Source of the DNA: an uncultured Bacteroidales bacterium
GTDB taxonomy: Bacteria; Bacteroidota; Bacteroidia; Bacteroidales; UBA4417
DNA length: 43,602 nt
Direction of reading: 5' to 3'
NCBI GenBank assembly: GCA_903878265.1
Contig: CAIRHD010000293.1
Span: 1 to 43,602 of the forward strand
Shown: positions 1 through 9,572 of the stretch, in pieces
How the letters are laid out: each line of letters opens with the position of its first letter
How positions within the stretch are numbered: the stretch's first letter is position 1
The notes under the pieces: model-generated
Told to the model about the DNA's origin: nothing
Databases searched by the model: none
What the model saw: only the letters and a program-made list of their open reading frames with translations
Made by a program: the position numbers and the translations under genes

Positions 1-1
1 A

Positions 2-1369
2 ATAAATACTTACCGAGCCAACCTGGCTTATGTTTTAGTAAACAGGGATAAAGCAGGAATACAACCGGGTTCAAGATCGTATGAAAGAAGCTGGATCCGC
101 GATGGTGCCTTGACATCTTCCGCCCTTTTAAAATCGGGTATTGTTACCGAGGTTAGGGACTTTATTGATTGGTACGCAGCACACCAATACGAAAATGGGA
201 AAGTCCCTTGTGTTGTTGATCATCGTGGTCCCGATCCGGTTCCCGAAAACGACAGCCATGGCCAATTAATTTACCTGCTCAGGGAATATTTTAATTTTAC
301 CCACGACACCATTTTCCTGAAATCGAAAAATAGCTATGTACTTAAAGCTGTTGAATATATTGAAACCCTGGTTGCCCAACGTTCGACAGATTATTTCAAA
401 TATGGCAACGACAGTTTGCGTTCATTATATGGTTTAATGCCCGAATCCATTAGCCACGAAGGCTATTCTGCCAAGCCTATGCACTCCTATTGGGATAATT
501 TCTTTACAATTAAAGGTTTAAAAGATGCTGTCGAAATCCAAAAAATATTGGGCGAAACTGAGAATTACGAAAGGATAAAAAAACTTCGTGACACATTTAC
601 TGAAAACCTTTACAACTCCTTGCAACTCGCCATGAAGAACAGGAAAATTGATTACATTCCCGGATGTGCCGAACTTGGCGATTTTGACGCAACATCCACT
701 ACCATTGCCCTAACCCCTTGCAACGAACTGAAAAATCTGCCTAAACCACAGGTTTACAATACTTTCGACAAATATTACGAATTTTTCAAAAACAGGCGCG
801 ATAGCAAAACCGAATGGGTAAATTACACCCCTTACGAAAACCGTTTAATCGGTTCATTCATCATGCTTGATCAACCGGAAAAAGCCCATGAACTGATTTC
901 CTTCTTTCTGAATGATCAACGGCCACAAGGCTGGAACCATTGGGCCGAAGTGGTTTGGAAAGATTACCGCACCCCTCGCTACATTGGCGACATGCCACAT
1001 ACCTGGTGCGGCAGCGATTTTATCAATGCAATTCGGTCTATGTTTGTTTATGAAAATGAGTATGATCAGTCGCTGGTTTTGGCTTCGGCACTATATCAGG
1101 ATTGGATTGATACACCCAAAGGTATGTCTGTCGAAAACCTACCAACTTACTACGGTGAAATTTCATACTCCATACAAAAGGAAAACTTCAACTATAAGTT
1201 TTCAATTTCGGGAAATGTCAAGCTTCCGGATAACGGAATAAAAATCAAGAATTTCAACCATTCGGAACTTCCAAAAAAAGTTCTGGTAAATGGAAAAGAT
1301 ATAAAAGATTTTTCGGAAAAAGAAATAAGCGTAAAAGAAATCCCGGCGGAAGTGGTAATATTTTACTAA
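2..1369 (+). CDS. Glycosidase-like (alpha/alpha)6-barrel protein, 5'-truncated
   Basis: The frame is open to the left edge, so only the last 455 residues are visible. An apparent TTG start at 110 lies inside the domain: the motif YERSWIRDGALTSS runs across it, so it is not a real start. The fragment has the look of an all-helical toroid glycosidase: W-I-R-D-G, then ENDSHGQ, HSYWDNFF, PYENRLIGSF and GDMPHTWCGSDF, each following a helical hairpin. The last 70 residues look like a small beta-sandwich of the kind that closes rhamnosidase-like and debranching-like enzymes. The stop is 21 bases before the sugar transporter, so it is probably the upstream part of the same operon, acting on the same oligosaccharide. 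No GH family is assigned; homologues are often named only for an N-terminal discoidin domain, which here would lie outside the window. Substrate unknown. Confidence 0.75.
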   Translation: MNTYRANLAYVLVNRDKAGIQPGSRSYERSWIRDGALTSSALLKSGIVTEVRDFIDWYAAHQYENGKVPCVVDHRGPDPVPENDSHGQLIYLLREYFNFTHDTIFLKSKNSYVLKAVEYIETLVAQRSTDYFKYGNDSLRSLYGLMPESISHEGYSAKPMHSYWDNFFTIKGLKDAVEIQKILGETENYERIKKLRDTFTENLYNSLQLAMKNRKIDYIPGCAELGDFDATSTTIALTPCNELKNLPKPQVYNTFDKYYEFFKNRRDSKTEWVNYTPYENRLIGSFIMLDQPEKAHELISFFLNDQRPQGWNHWAEVVWKDYRTPRYIGDMPHTWCGSDFINAIRSMFVYENEYDQSLVLASALYQDWIDTPKGMSVENLPTYYGEISYSIQKENFNYKFSISGNVKLPDNGIKIKNFNHSELPKKVLVNGKDIKDFSEKEISVKEIPAEVVIFY

Positions 1370-1390
1370 TGTCAACAAATTAAATTCAAG

Positions 1391-3475
1391 ATGAAAGAAG
1401 AAACTACGGTTGATCGGAATACAAGGACAGAAGACAAGATTCATTTTTCGCAATTGGCTGCTTACGGTGCTGGAGGGATTATTCCTATCGCCTTGTTCAA
1501 TGTTGCGGGGATATTAGTTGGCTTGATGGGAAATATCAGCCTGGGATTAAGTGCTTTCTGGCTTGGCGCAATTTTAATCGTCCCGCGTTTGTGGGATGCG
1601 CTTTCTGATCCAATTATAGGCCATCTTTCGGATAATACGCGCAGCCGTTGGGGACGCCGCAGGCCTTACCTGCTCTTAGGTGGCATTGCAGTTGCCCTCT
1701 CATTTGTTGTTATTTGGTGGATTCCAAAAGGGGATTTGGTGCATAGCTGGTTCCCAACCGATTCTGGTTATCAGGCGTTTCAACTTGTTTATATCCTCAT
1801 TTCACTTCTGATTTTTTTCACCGCCGTAAACATATTCGAGATACCTCACGGAGCTTTAGGCATGGAAATGACTACTGATTACCATGAACGCACCCGTCTT
1901 TTCAGCGCCAAGAGTTTTGTGGGCAACTTATTCGCTATGAGCACTCCCTGGCTTTTTGCCCTTGCCAGCATGGAAATATTCAAAGGCCCGGGCGGAAACG
2001 AAGTTGACGGAATGCGTTATGTTTCCATCCTGATTGCCGCCATATTGATTCCACTTTCGTTTTGGATGTTTCTAAAATTGCGCGAACCTGGATTTAAAAA
2101 AGTTGCGGAACAGGAAAAAACCCCGTTTTGGACGGATATGAAACGCACTGCCAGCAACCGGAATTTTATCATGCTAACCCTTACCATATTTACTTTGGCA
2201 ATGGGTTTCAATTTTGTGAGCCTGCTCGGGTCGTACATACCAATTTTTTACATTTATGGCGGCGACAAAGTTGCAGGTGCCACGCTGTTAGGCATCAATG
2301 GAACGGTTTGGGCAGTAACAGGTGTGCTGGCGGTCTTCCCACTTAACTGGATAAGCCCAAGGTTGGGTAAACGGAAAACCCTCACCATTGCTATTCTGCT
2401 GATGGTTTTAGCGCAAGCTTCAAAAATTGTTTGCTACAATCCTACCTATCCTTACCTGGTTCTTATCCCAACCGTGCTGCTTTCAGCCGGAATGTTGTTT
2501 TTCTTTACGCTTGGTTCTTCCATGGTTGGCGATATTTGCGATGAGGACGAACTCAAAACTGGCCATCGTTCCGAAGGAAGTTTCTATTCCGTATTCTGGT
2601 GGTTTATTAAAATGGGGACAGCACTCGCAAGCCTTATTGCAGGTGCGTTGATTGTTTTCACGCTTTTCGACGAAACTCAGGTAACAAAAGTGGATAGTTT
2701 ACAGGGAAATATCAGGGAACTGAGGAGTGATATAAAAAACTGGGAAGGAAGTGATGGCCTTGCCGGAACAAGTACGGCTTTGCTCGCAAACATGAACAAA
2801 CAAGTTACAAAAGCTATTGACGAATCCAATCAGTATATTAGAGTACTTAAAAAAGAATCAGTTAAAAAGCAAAGCGAAACCTACCAACAAGTAGCCAAAT
2901 ACCAAAGCCAAAGGAAATCCATGTTGCAGCAAGCTTTATCCAACACAAAAGCAACGGTCGGAAGTTTAGAACTTCTTCAATCAGATATTAAATCACTTGG
3001 TCCAAACCCAGCAGATTCTGTCGTTTCCAATCTTTCTAAAAACGCCATTGCCCTCACTTTGGATACCAAACTCGAAAAAGCCAGATTAAATTCATTTGAA
3101 TTGTTGGCCCATTTGGAAGGCAAATCCATCGAAACAAACAAGAGCAAAGAACACTTCGATATAATCATAAAAAAGAGTTCGGGAATTGACGACAGGCTAA
3201 CAAACATCAACTCCAATATGCCTTTAGACCAATTGGATAAAGAACTAGCCTCCATCGAAACAGAAACTGTACAACTCACTATACAATCGCCTTACACACT
3301 GTTGATGATGCGCGTTGTGGAGATTGGGCTGCCTATTTTACTGAGTATATTTTCAATTTTCTTTGTTCTCAAATATAGCCTTACCGAGAAACGAAGCCAT
3401 GAAATTAAAGAACTGCTCAAACGAAGAAATTTAGAAGAACCGAAAAAAGACAATGTGTCGAGTCCGTTTAGTTAA
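1391..3475 (+). CDS. GPH-family (MelB-type) sugar:cation symporter with a large extra coiled-coil loop
   Basis: Inner-membrane MFS transporter of the glycoside-pentoside-hexuronide:cation symporter group. Residues 73-93 carry the family signature (DPIIGHLSDNT followed by RWGRRRPY), and about 12 hydrophobic segments are visible. It is 694 aa, whereas family members are usually around 450-500 aa. The excess is one block at about residues 427-635, between the last two membrane helices. It is hydrophilic, rich in K/E/Q/S with heptad-like leucines, and predicted to be coiled coil; in the usual N-in topology it would be periplasmic. The final helix follows at about 640-660, then a charged cytoplasmic tail. 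It sits between the glycosidase fragment and the GH35 gene, so it most likely imports the oligosaccharide that they process. The frame is continuous, with no sign of an assembly join. Family certain; substrate inferred. Confidence 0.9.
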   Translation: MKEETTVDRNTRTEDKIHFSQLAAYGAGGIIPIALFNVAGILVGLMGNISLGLSAFWLGAILIVPRLWDALSDPIIGHLSDNTRSRWGRRRPYLLLGGIAVALSFVVIWWIPKGDLVHSWFPTDSGYQAFQLVYILISLLIFFTAVNIFEIPHGALGMEMTTDYHERTRLFSAKSFVGNLFAMSTPWLFALASMEIFKGPGGNEVDGMRYVSILIAAILIPLSFWMFLKLREPGFKKVAEQEKTPFWTDMKRTASNRNFIMLTLTIFTLAMGFNFVSLLGSYIPIFYIYGGDKVAGATLLGINGTVWAVTGVLAVFPLNWISPRLGKRKTLTIAILLMVLAQASKIVCYNPTYPYLVLIPTVLLSAGMLFFFTLGSSMVGDICDEDELKTGHRSEGSFYSVFWWFIKMGTALASLIAGALIVFTLFDETQVTKVDSLQGNIRELRSDIKNWEGSDGLAGTSTALLANMNKQVTKAIDESNQYIRVLKKESVKKQSETYQQVAKYQSQRKSMLQQALSNTKATVGSLELLQSDIKSLGPNPADSVVSNLSKNAIALTLDTKLEKARLNSFELLAHLEGKSIETNKSKEHFDIIIKKSSGIDDRLTNINSNMPLDQLDKELASIETETVQLTIQSPYTLLMMRVVEIGLPILLSIFSIFFVLKYSLTEKRSHEIKELLKRRNLEEPKKDNVSSPFS

Positions 3476-3514
3476 GAAGTGCCGGGTGCCAAGTGCCGGG
3501 TTATGAAACCTGGA

Positions 3515-3576
3515 ACCAATAACCATCCACCAATAACAGATAACCATTCACCAATAACCATTCACCAATAACCACC
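3515..3576. repeat. Degenerate AACCATTCACCAAT tandem repeat
   Basis: The gap between the transporter and the GH35 gene is filled by imperfect copies of a roughly 14-base unit (AACCATTCACCAAT and variants), ending at the GH35 start codon. Just before it, GTGCCGGGT occurs twice (3480-3500). No promoter motif is visible. This resembles the low-complexity spacers elsewhere in the window. Confidence 0.7.
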
Positions 3577-3579
3577 CCA

Positions 3580-6012
3580 ATGACCTTCACCATCAAAGAA
3601 AACAACTTCTACCTCAACGATAAAAAAGTATTCCTCAATTCAGGCGAAATCCATTATTTCCGTATCAAACGCGAATTGTGGGACAAGCACCTGGCAGCAG
3701 CCAAGGAAGCTGGTTTGACCACCATCAGCACGTATGTTCCCTGGGCATGGCACGAGTATGAAGAAAATTGTTTTGATTTTAATGGCACTTCAATTCCCGA
3801 ACGCGATTTAAATGGGTGGATCGAAAAATGTCAGTTATACGGTTTGAATTGCATTGTTAAGCCAGGTCCGTTTATCCTCGCCGAATATCGTGGTGCTGGT
3901 TTGCCCGATTGGTTTATGGATCAATACCGGGAGGAAGCCAAAATGCGCAACAGCAAAGGTGAAATTTTTCCCAGCGACGGCATTAGTCTGTTTAACCAAA
4001 AATATTTGGAAAAAGTAACGCTGTGGTATGATAAAATTATGCCTTTTATAGCTAAACGGCAGATATCGGAAGGTGGGCCTATCATTATGATGCAGATTTG
4101 CAACGAAATAGGTGTCTTTTCATGGCTCGCTCATCAGGCCGATTATTGCGAAGCTGTGAAAACCCGTTTCAGTTTATATCTGTCTAAAAAGTTTAAAAGT
4201 GTTGCTGAATTGAATATTCTGTGGGAAACAAGCTATAAAAACTTCGCCGATGTGGAACTTCCGCCGGATGGCAGGCTTCCTTATGCATCTAAAGCTGACC
4301 GTGGCCGCGATTACGAATGGCATAATTTCTGGCGCACCTATTACGGCGATTACTTGCGAATGCTAACAGGCATGGCAAGGGACAGAGGCGTTTCAGTCCC
4401 TTTGTATCATAACCTTCCGGGGTGGATTTACGGGAATGGATACGAATTCCCGGTAAATATAACCATGTATGAGGATTTATTCGAAAATAAGAGCGAAATC
4501 CTATTTGGTGTTGATCACATCCCCGAATTTTTCTCCTACCGCAACCTGCATGACGACCGCATTATCAATGATATTACAATGGCCATGCAGGGCAACAAAC
4601 CCTTGTTCGCAGCCGAATTCCAATGTGGTTCGCGCGAACACCACGTAGAAACAAATCCACGCGAAATGGAACTTTTCTACAAAGCCAGCATTGCCAATGG
4701 ATTGGTTGGATGGAACTATTACATGTTTTCGCAAGGGCGCAACCCGGGCAGGAAGGGATATTCAGGCGATACATTTTACTGGTTTAATCCGCTAACGCCT
4801 GAAGGTGAACGGACTACCGCATTTCCATTGGTAAAACGGATGAATCAAATCATTAATATTTCGGAGGAGCTAATCATAAACGCAAAACGCAAGGCCGAAG
4901 TTTGTGTTCTTTTTTATCCACCATATTACGCCACTGAGTTGGAACGTCCCGAAATTGGAGCTTCCGAACTCATTTTCAACGCTTCGGCCATACGCAGGCC
5001 AGCCTATTTCGATGGCTTGCTAAAAGTGTTGCAAATCCTCAATGTGGATTATGATATGGCGGATTTGAACAAAGCAACTGCTGAAACTTTGAGCAATTAC
5101 AAACAGGTTTGGGCCTTTTGCACCGACGAAATGAATGCCCGCGAACAACAAACTATTGTGGATTACACCATCGCTGGCGGCAACCTCGTGCTTTTCCCTT
5201 ATATGCCCGATCGCGAAATGTCCCAGAAACCCTGTACCATCATCCGAGATGCGATTTCGATATCGCCATCGGCTATTGAAACCATTGATTCTCCGTTAAT
5301 TGATGTATATAACTTTAAGGACATTAAGTGCGCCAATCCGCAGAGTGTTTTTTCAGAAAAATTATTGCCTGGTGCAGTTATTATTGCCCGAACTATCCGT
5401 GGTTCAGTTTGTGGCTTCTCAAAACCACTTGGAAAAGGCACTTTCATTCATCTGGGAACTTGGATTGGATTTGATACCGAAGGGCAAAAACCTGTTTATG
5501 AGGCGCTTCTTTCGAAATCAACTGCAAAATTAAGGCAGGCAAATTCCAACAATTACCATATAAATGTTCGAGAACGCTTTACCGACGACCATTGCGCTAT
5601 GCTTTTTGTTGGCAATTACTACAACGAAGAACACAAAGGATCAGTAACTTACACCCATCCCAAATCGGGCGAAACCATTTCAATCCCTTATTCACAAAAT
5701 GAAACAGAATGGCCGGCAGTTTACGGCATTCTTAGTCCTATTTGTCTAAAAGTTTCTGAAGATTTATATATTTTGCACACCACTTCCGATATACTCAGTA
5801 TTCAAAGCACTGATAGTGAACTTAATATAACCCTGTATGGTGATCGTGACCTTGCAGGGGAAATTGTATTTGAAGGACCTGTTGCAGCGAAACTAAATTC
5901 TGCATCAATAGATGGGAAAGCGGTAAGACTGGACCACGAAAGTAAACGTATCGTTTTGGTTTATAGCCACAAACATAAATCTGAGATGAATCTGAAAATA
6001 AAATTCAACTAA
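3580..6012 (+). CDS. GH35-family glycosidase; possible beta-1,2-glucan-active enzyme
   Basis: An 810-residue protein opening directly with the GH35 barrel: FLNSGEIHYFR, then TYVPWAWHE, then KPGPFILAEY. The expected catalytic pair is visible: acid/base E176 in QICNEIG and nucleophile E346 in FAAEFQCG. Most characterised GH35 enzymes are beta-galactosidases, but a GH35 from Ignavibacterium found with endo-beta-1,2-glucanase homologues was reported as a transglycosylase on beta-1,2-glucooligosaccharides. Here the stop codon abuts the start of a GH94 phosphorylase of SOGP size, so a beta-1,2-glucan role is at least as likely as galactosidase; this is inference from context. No signal peptide is seen, so it is probably cytoplasmic and acts after import by the adjacent symporter. 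Residues after about 400 form a Rossmann-like beta-galactosidase trimerisation-type domain and a C-terminal beta domain. Confidence 0.9.
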   Translation: MTFTIKENNFYLNDKKVFLNSGEIHYFRIKRELWDKHLAAAKEAGLTTISTYVPWAWHEYEENCFDFNGTSIPERDLNGWIEKCQLYGLNCIVKPGPFILAEYRGAGLPDWFMDQYREEAKMRNSKGEIFPSDGISLFNQKYLEKVTLWYDKIMPFIAKRQISEGGPIIMMQICNEIGVFSWLAHQADYCEAVKTRFSLYLSKKFKSVAELNILWETSYKNFADVELPPDGRLPYASKADRGRDYEWHNFWRTYYGDYLRMLTGMARDRGVSVPLYHNLPGWIYGNGYEFPVNITMYEDLFENKSEILFGVDHIPEFFSYRNLHDDRIINDITMAMQGNKPLFAAEFQCGSREHHVETNPREMELFYKASIANGLVGWNYYMFSQGRNPGRKGYSGDTFYWFNPLTPEGERTTAFPLVKRMNQIINISEELIINAKRKAEVCVLFYPPYYATELERPEIGASELIFNASAIRRPAYFDGLLKVLQILNVDYDMADLNKATAETLSNYKQVWAFCTDEMNAREQQTIVDYTIAGGNLVLFPYMPDREMSQKPCTIIRDAISISPSAIETIDSPLIDVYNFKDIKCANPQSVFSEKLLPGAVIIARTIRGSVCGFSKPLGKGTFIHLGTWIGFDTEGQKPVYEALLSKSTAKLRQANSNNYHINVRERFTDDHCAMLFVGNYYNEEHKGSVTYTHPKSGETISIPYSQNETEWPAVYGILSPICLKVSEDLYILHTTSDILSIQSTDSELNITLYGDRDLAGEIVFEGPVAAKLNSASIDGKAVRLDHESKRIVLVYSHKHKSEMNLKIKFN

Positions 6013-9000
6013 ATGGAAATCAGAAATTCTGCCGGTCTTTCCTTTACATTCCTTGAGAATGGCTCAGTCCAGTTCATCGAAGCTGATCCCATTCGGATAA
6101 GCCTTAAACCAACTACACTCTATTCCAGATCCGGAACCAATATTTATCTGCGAAAAAGATCAGAACCTTTTGCCTTTACTTCGCTCCTGGGACCCGAAAG
6201 CAATAGCCAATTCCTTATAGAAAACAATACATTTTTTGCCAAGGGCAGTTGGGAAGGCATTGATTACCAATGCATTTTGCAACTTTCGCCGAAAAGTCTG
6301 AGTTGGCAATGGAGCATTGAATTGGTAAATAATTCTGCCAATCCAGCGGAGCTTGATTTGATTTATGTACAGGATGTGGGTTTAAAACAAATTTCCGACA
6401 ACCTGGTGAACGAGTACTATGTTAGTCAATATCTTGAACGACTGGTATTCGATGACCAAAACCATTGTTCGGTAATTTGCTGCCGTCAGAACATGAAGGA
6501 ATCGGTGGGTAATCCATGGATGATGACTGCTTCCAAAAACAAAGCCATTGCCGGAAGTGTGGATGGCATGCAGTTTTATGGCAAAACCTACCGAGAAACC
6601 GCAATTCCGGAAGCCTTACTTACCGATACACTTGGAGGAAATTATGCAGGTGAATCGTCGATAATTGCCTTACAGGAAAAACCTTTTGAATTGAATATTA
6701 GCTCCCATCATACAAGTTCTTTTGTTGGCACTTATCTGCCTGATCATCCAAAAGCCTCGTCCATGGATGATTTGAATCAGCTAAGCAGGGTATTCCTTGA
6801 ATTTGACAAGAAGGTTACTCTTCCGGCTCTGGAAAAAATGATTTCGCCATATAAAAATCTCTTTAATACTTCGCCCTTCCTGCCTGTCAGCGATTTGACC
6901 AATGCAGAACTTGATTTGTTTTTTGGGAACGATAAACGCCATTGCGAAATGGAGAATGGCAGGTTGTTGTCATTTTTCTGCGATAAGAATAACCATGTAA
7001 TGCTTCGTGCAAAAGAAATTATGGCCGACCGGCCTCACGGGCACATTATGCAAGCCCAGTCAGGCTACGCTCCCGACGAAAGCATTGTTTCCACCACAGC
7101 ATTTGCGTTCGGGGTTTTCAATTCGCACCTTACGCAAGGCAATACCAATTTTAATGTGCTGCTTTCTGTTTGCACAAGCCAGTTCAATCTTACACCTGAA
7201 GCGGGACAGCGGATTTTTGTGGAGGTGGACGGCAAACAATATTTATTGGGAGTTCCTTCAGCTTTCGAAATGGGTTTAAACCATTGCCGTTGGATTTATA
7301 AACATGGGAATTCAGTTTTTCAGGTACGAACATGGACATCCAAATCGGAACCCATGGTACACATTGACTTTAAAGTTATTAGCGGGAAAAATGTTAAATT
7401 ACTGATTACATGCGATTTTGATAAACTTAACGGTTGGGAAATAAAACCTGAAATACTTTTATTTAATTATTTGGCCAGGCCAAAAACGGATAGTATGATT
7501 GCAGGCAAATTTCCGGGCGCACAGTTCAGGATACTTGTAAACAGTATTGAAGTTGATTACAAAGCATCCAGGGATATGGCACTTTACCCTGGAAATTTTG
7601 CCATGGACGACGGCTCTTTATTTATTATTAAAACAGAAGAAACTTCTGATTTCTCCATGAGTTTTATTGGGGAAGTTTGCTCAAATACCAACCATTACAA
7701 ACCGCAGGACACTGACAAACATTGGTTTACTGATTGCCGGGATGCGCAAGCACAATGGCAGGAACTTAGCCTGAACCTATCACTGATGGGTAAACAAGAG
7801 GATACAACCGCCATTAGCGAAATCCTTCCATGGTATGGAATGAACGCCATTACCCATTTCCTTACACCTTACGGGTTGGAACAATTCAGCGGTGCTGCCT
7901 GGGGCACGCGCGATGTGTCGCAAGGCCCTGTTGATTTGTTGCTTACCCTGGAAAAGTACAGTGAAGCGAAGCAGGTTCTGTGTACCATATTCGTGAACCA
8001 GAATACCGATGGCGGGTGGCCGCAATGGTGGATGTTCGATAGTTATTCGGCTATACGTGCCGGCGACTCGCATGGCGATGTTTTTTATTGGGTACTTATC
8101 GCTTTGAGCGACTATATAAAAGTTACCGGCGATTTGAAAATCCTTGACGAAGTTTTGCCATTTTATCAGGGAAACAAGCCTGGCAGTGTTGAGAAAAAGT
8201 CAATGGGAGAACATGTTGACAGGCTCATTCAAATGATTATAAATTCGTTTATCCCCGAAACAGCATTGGTACCATTTGGTGGTGGCGATTGGAACGATTC
8301 CCTGCAACCTGTTAGCGAAGAACTGGCAAAAAGGTTGATTTCGAGCTGGACAGTTGAAATGAACTACCAGGCTTTTAATCAATATCAGGTAGTTTATCAA
8401 CAGATTGGAAACACTGCGAAAGCGGAAGAACTGAATGGGATTTGCGAAAGAATAAGGGCTGATTTCAACAAATACCTGATAAAAGACAGAATTGTTGCCG
8501 GATATGGTTTGCTGGAGGACGATGGCAATATAAGTGTATTGCTTCATCCAAGCGACACCAAAACCGGGATTAAATACAGCATATTGCCCATGAACAGGGG
8601 CATCATAAGCGAAATTTTCACTGTGGAACAAGCCCAATTCCATCAGCATATTATTGATGAGCACCTGAAAGGTCCCGATGGTGCAAGATTGATGGACCGA
8701 CCGCTAAAATACAAAGGTGGAATCCAGGAAATTTTCCAGCGGGCAGAAAGCAGCACATTTTTTGGCCGCGAAATCGGGCTTATGTATGTTCACGAGCATA
8801 TCCGTTATGCCGAATCGCAGGCCCGTATTGGCAATGCCGATGCTTTTGTGAAAGCTTTGCGACAGGCAATTCCGGTGGCATACAGGGATATAGTTCCTTG
8901 TGGCGATATACGACAGGCAAATTGTTATTACAGTAGCTCGGACGTAACTTTTGAAAGCCGTTACGAAGCTGACGAGCGTTACGATGAGATTAAAACCGGA

Positions 9001-9360
9001 AACATAACGCTAAAAGGCGGTTGGCGGGTTTATTCAAGTGGGCCTGGAATTTATGTGAGCATGATTGTTTCGCGATTGCTTGGTTTACGCCTGGAGTTCG
9101 GGAATGTGGTCATTGACCCCGTTATCCCAGATTCTATGGATGGAATGTCGGCTTCATTTGATTTGCTGGGTCGTCATTTAACATTAAAATATAAAGTTTC
9201 GGGAAGCAATTTCAGTCCTAAAACTATTGCAGTTAATGGTAACATAATCACATTCGCACTACAGGAAAACAAATACCGCAAAGGTGGCGCAGTTATTCCG
9301 GTTGAACAGTTTTTAGCCTTGTTGAACCAAACGGAAAATGTTGTTGGGATTTCGCTTTAA
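6013..9360 (+). CDS. GH94-type glycoside phosphorylase, likely 1,2-beta-oligoglucan phosphorylase-like
   Basis: A 1115-residue cytoplasmic protein whose ATG directly follows the GH35 stop, implying translational coupling. The C-terminal half is a GH94 (alpha/alpha)6 catalytic domain: GAAWGTRDVSQGP, NTDGGWPQWWMFD, RAGDSHGDVFYW and the general-acid motif GGDWNDS (residues 757-763). The N-terminal half is two beta-rich domains. Length and order fit 1,2-beta-oligoglucan phosphorylase (about 1080-1115 aa) far better than cellobiose phosphorylase (about 800 aa) or cyclic glucan synthases (over 2500 aa). The expected reaction is phosphorolysis of a beta-glucooligosaccharide, releasing glucose 1-phosphate. 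There is no signal peptide. The linkage preference cannot be proven from sequence alone; laminari- or other beta-glucan specificity remains possible. Confidence 0.85.
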   Translation: MEIRNSAGLSFTFLENGSVQFIEADPIRISLKPTTLYSRSGTNIYLRKRSEPFAFTSLLGPESNSQFLIENNTFFAKGSWEGIDYQCILQLSPKSLSWQWSIELVNNSANPAELDLIYVQDVGLKQISDNLVNEYYVSQYLERLVFDDQNHCSVICCRQNMKESVGNPWMMTASKNKAIAGSVDGMQFYGKTYRETAIPEALLTDTLGGNYAGESSIIALQEKPFELNISSHHTSSFVGTYLPDHPKASSMDDLNQLSRVFLEFDKKVTLPALEKMISPYKNLFNTSPFLPVSDLTNAELDLFFGNDKRHCEMENGRLLSFFCDKNNHVMLRAKEIMADRPHGHIMQAQSGYAPDESIVSTTAFAFGVFNSHLTQGNTNFNVLLSVCTSQFNLTPEAGQRIFVEVDGKQYLLGVPSAFEMGLNHCRWIYKHGNSVFQVRTWTSKSEPMVHIDFKVISGKNVKLLITCDFDKLNGWEIKPEILLFNYLARPKTDSMIAGKFPGAQFRILVNSIEVDYKASRDMALYPGNFAMDDGSLFIIKTEETSDFSMSFIGEVCSNTNHYKPQDTDKHWFTDCRDAQAQWQELSLNLSLMGKQEDTTAISEILPWYGMNAITHFLTPYGLEQFSGAAWGTRDVSQGPVDLLLTLEKYSEAKQVLCTIFVNQNTDGGWPQWWMFDSYSAIRAGDSHGDVFYWVLIALSDYIKVTGDLKILDEVLPFYQGNKPGSVEKKSMGEHVDRLIQMIINSFIPETALVPFGGGDWNDSLQPVSEELAKRLISSWTVEMNYQAFNQYQVVYQQIGNTAKAEELNGICERIRADFNKYLIKDRIVAGYGLLEDDGNISVLLHPSDTKTGIKYSILPMNRGIISEIFTVEQAQFHQHIIDEHLKGPDGARLMDRPLKYKGGIQEIFQRAESSTFFGREIGLMYVHEHIRYAESQARIGNADAFVKALRQAIPVAYRDIVPCGDIRQANCYYSSSDVTFESRYEADERYDEIKTGNITLKGGWRVYSSGPGIYVSMIVSRLLGLRLEFGNVVIDPVIPDSMDGMSASFDLLGRHLTLKYKVSGSNFSPKTIAVNGNIITFALQENKYRKGGAVIPVEQFLALLNQTENVVGISL

Positions 9361-9572
9361 TGCCAATATCCCAGGCATTTTGGCGATAAAGTCAATAAAG
9401 AGGTTGTTTTTTTTGTTGATATATATTTCCTTTGTGGGAAATACTTTTTCGTGGAGTCACAGCAATCGACCTACCAACAATAAATGAAACCGCAGCAAAG
9501 ACTTTCGTTAACATATTAACGTTATTAACTTTTTAAGCACTTGATAACTAAACCATAAACCAGATTTCTGTT

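Noticed and set aside
8200..8664. 154-residue minus-strand ORF inside the GH94 gene
   Set aside because: It lies wholly within the conserved catalytic domain, including GGDWNDS, and is a shadow.
9412..9434. Promoter for the Dabb gene (TTTG and TTCCTTTG)
   Set aside because: The -7 word misses the A of the consensus and the spacing is only about 11 bases.
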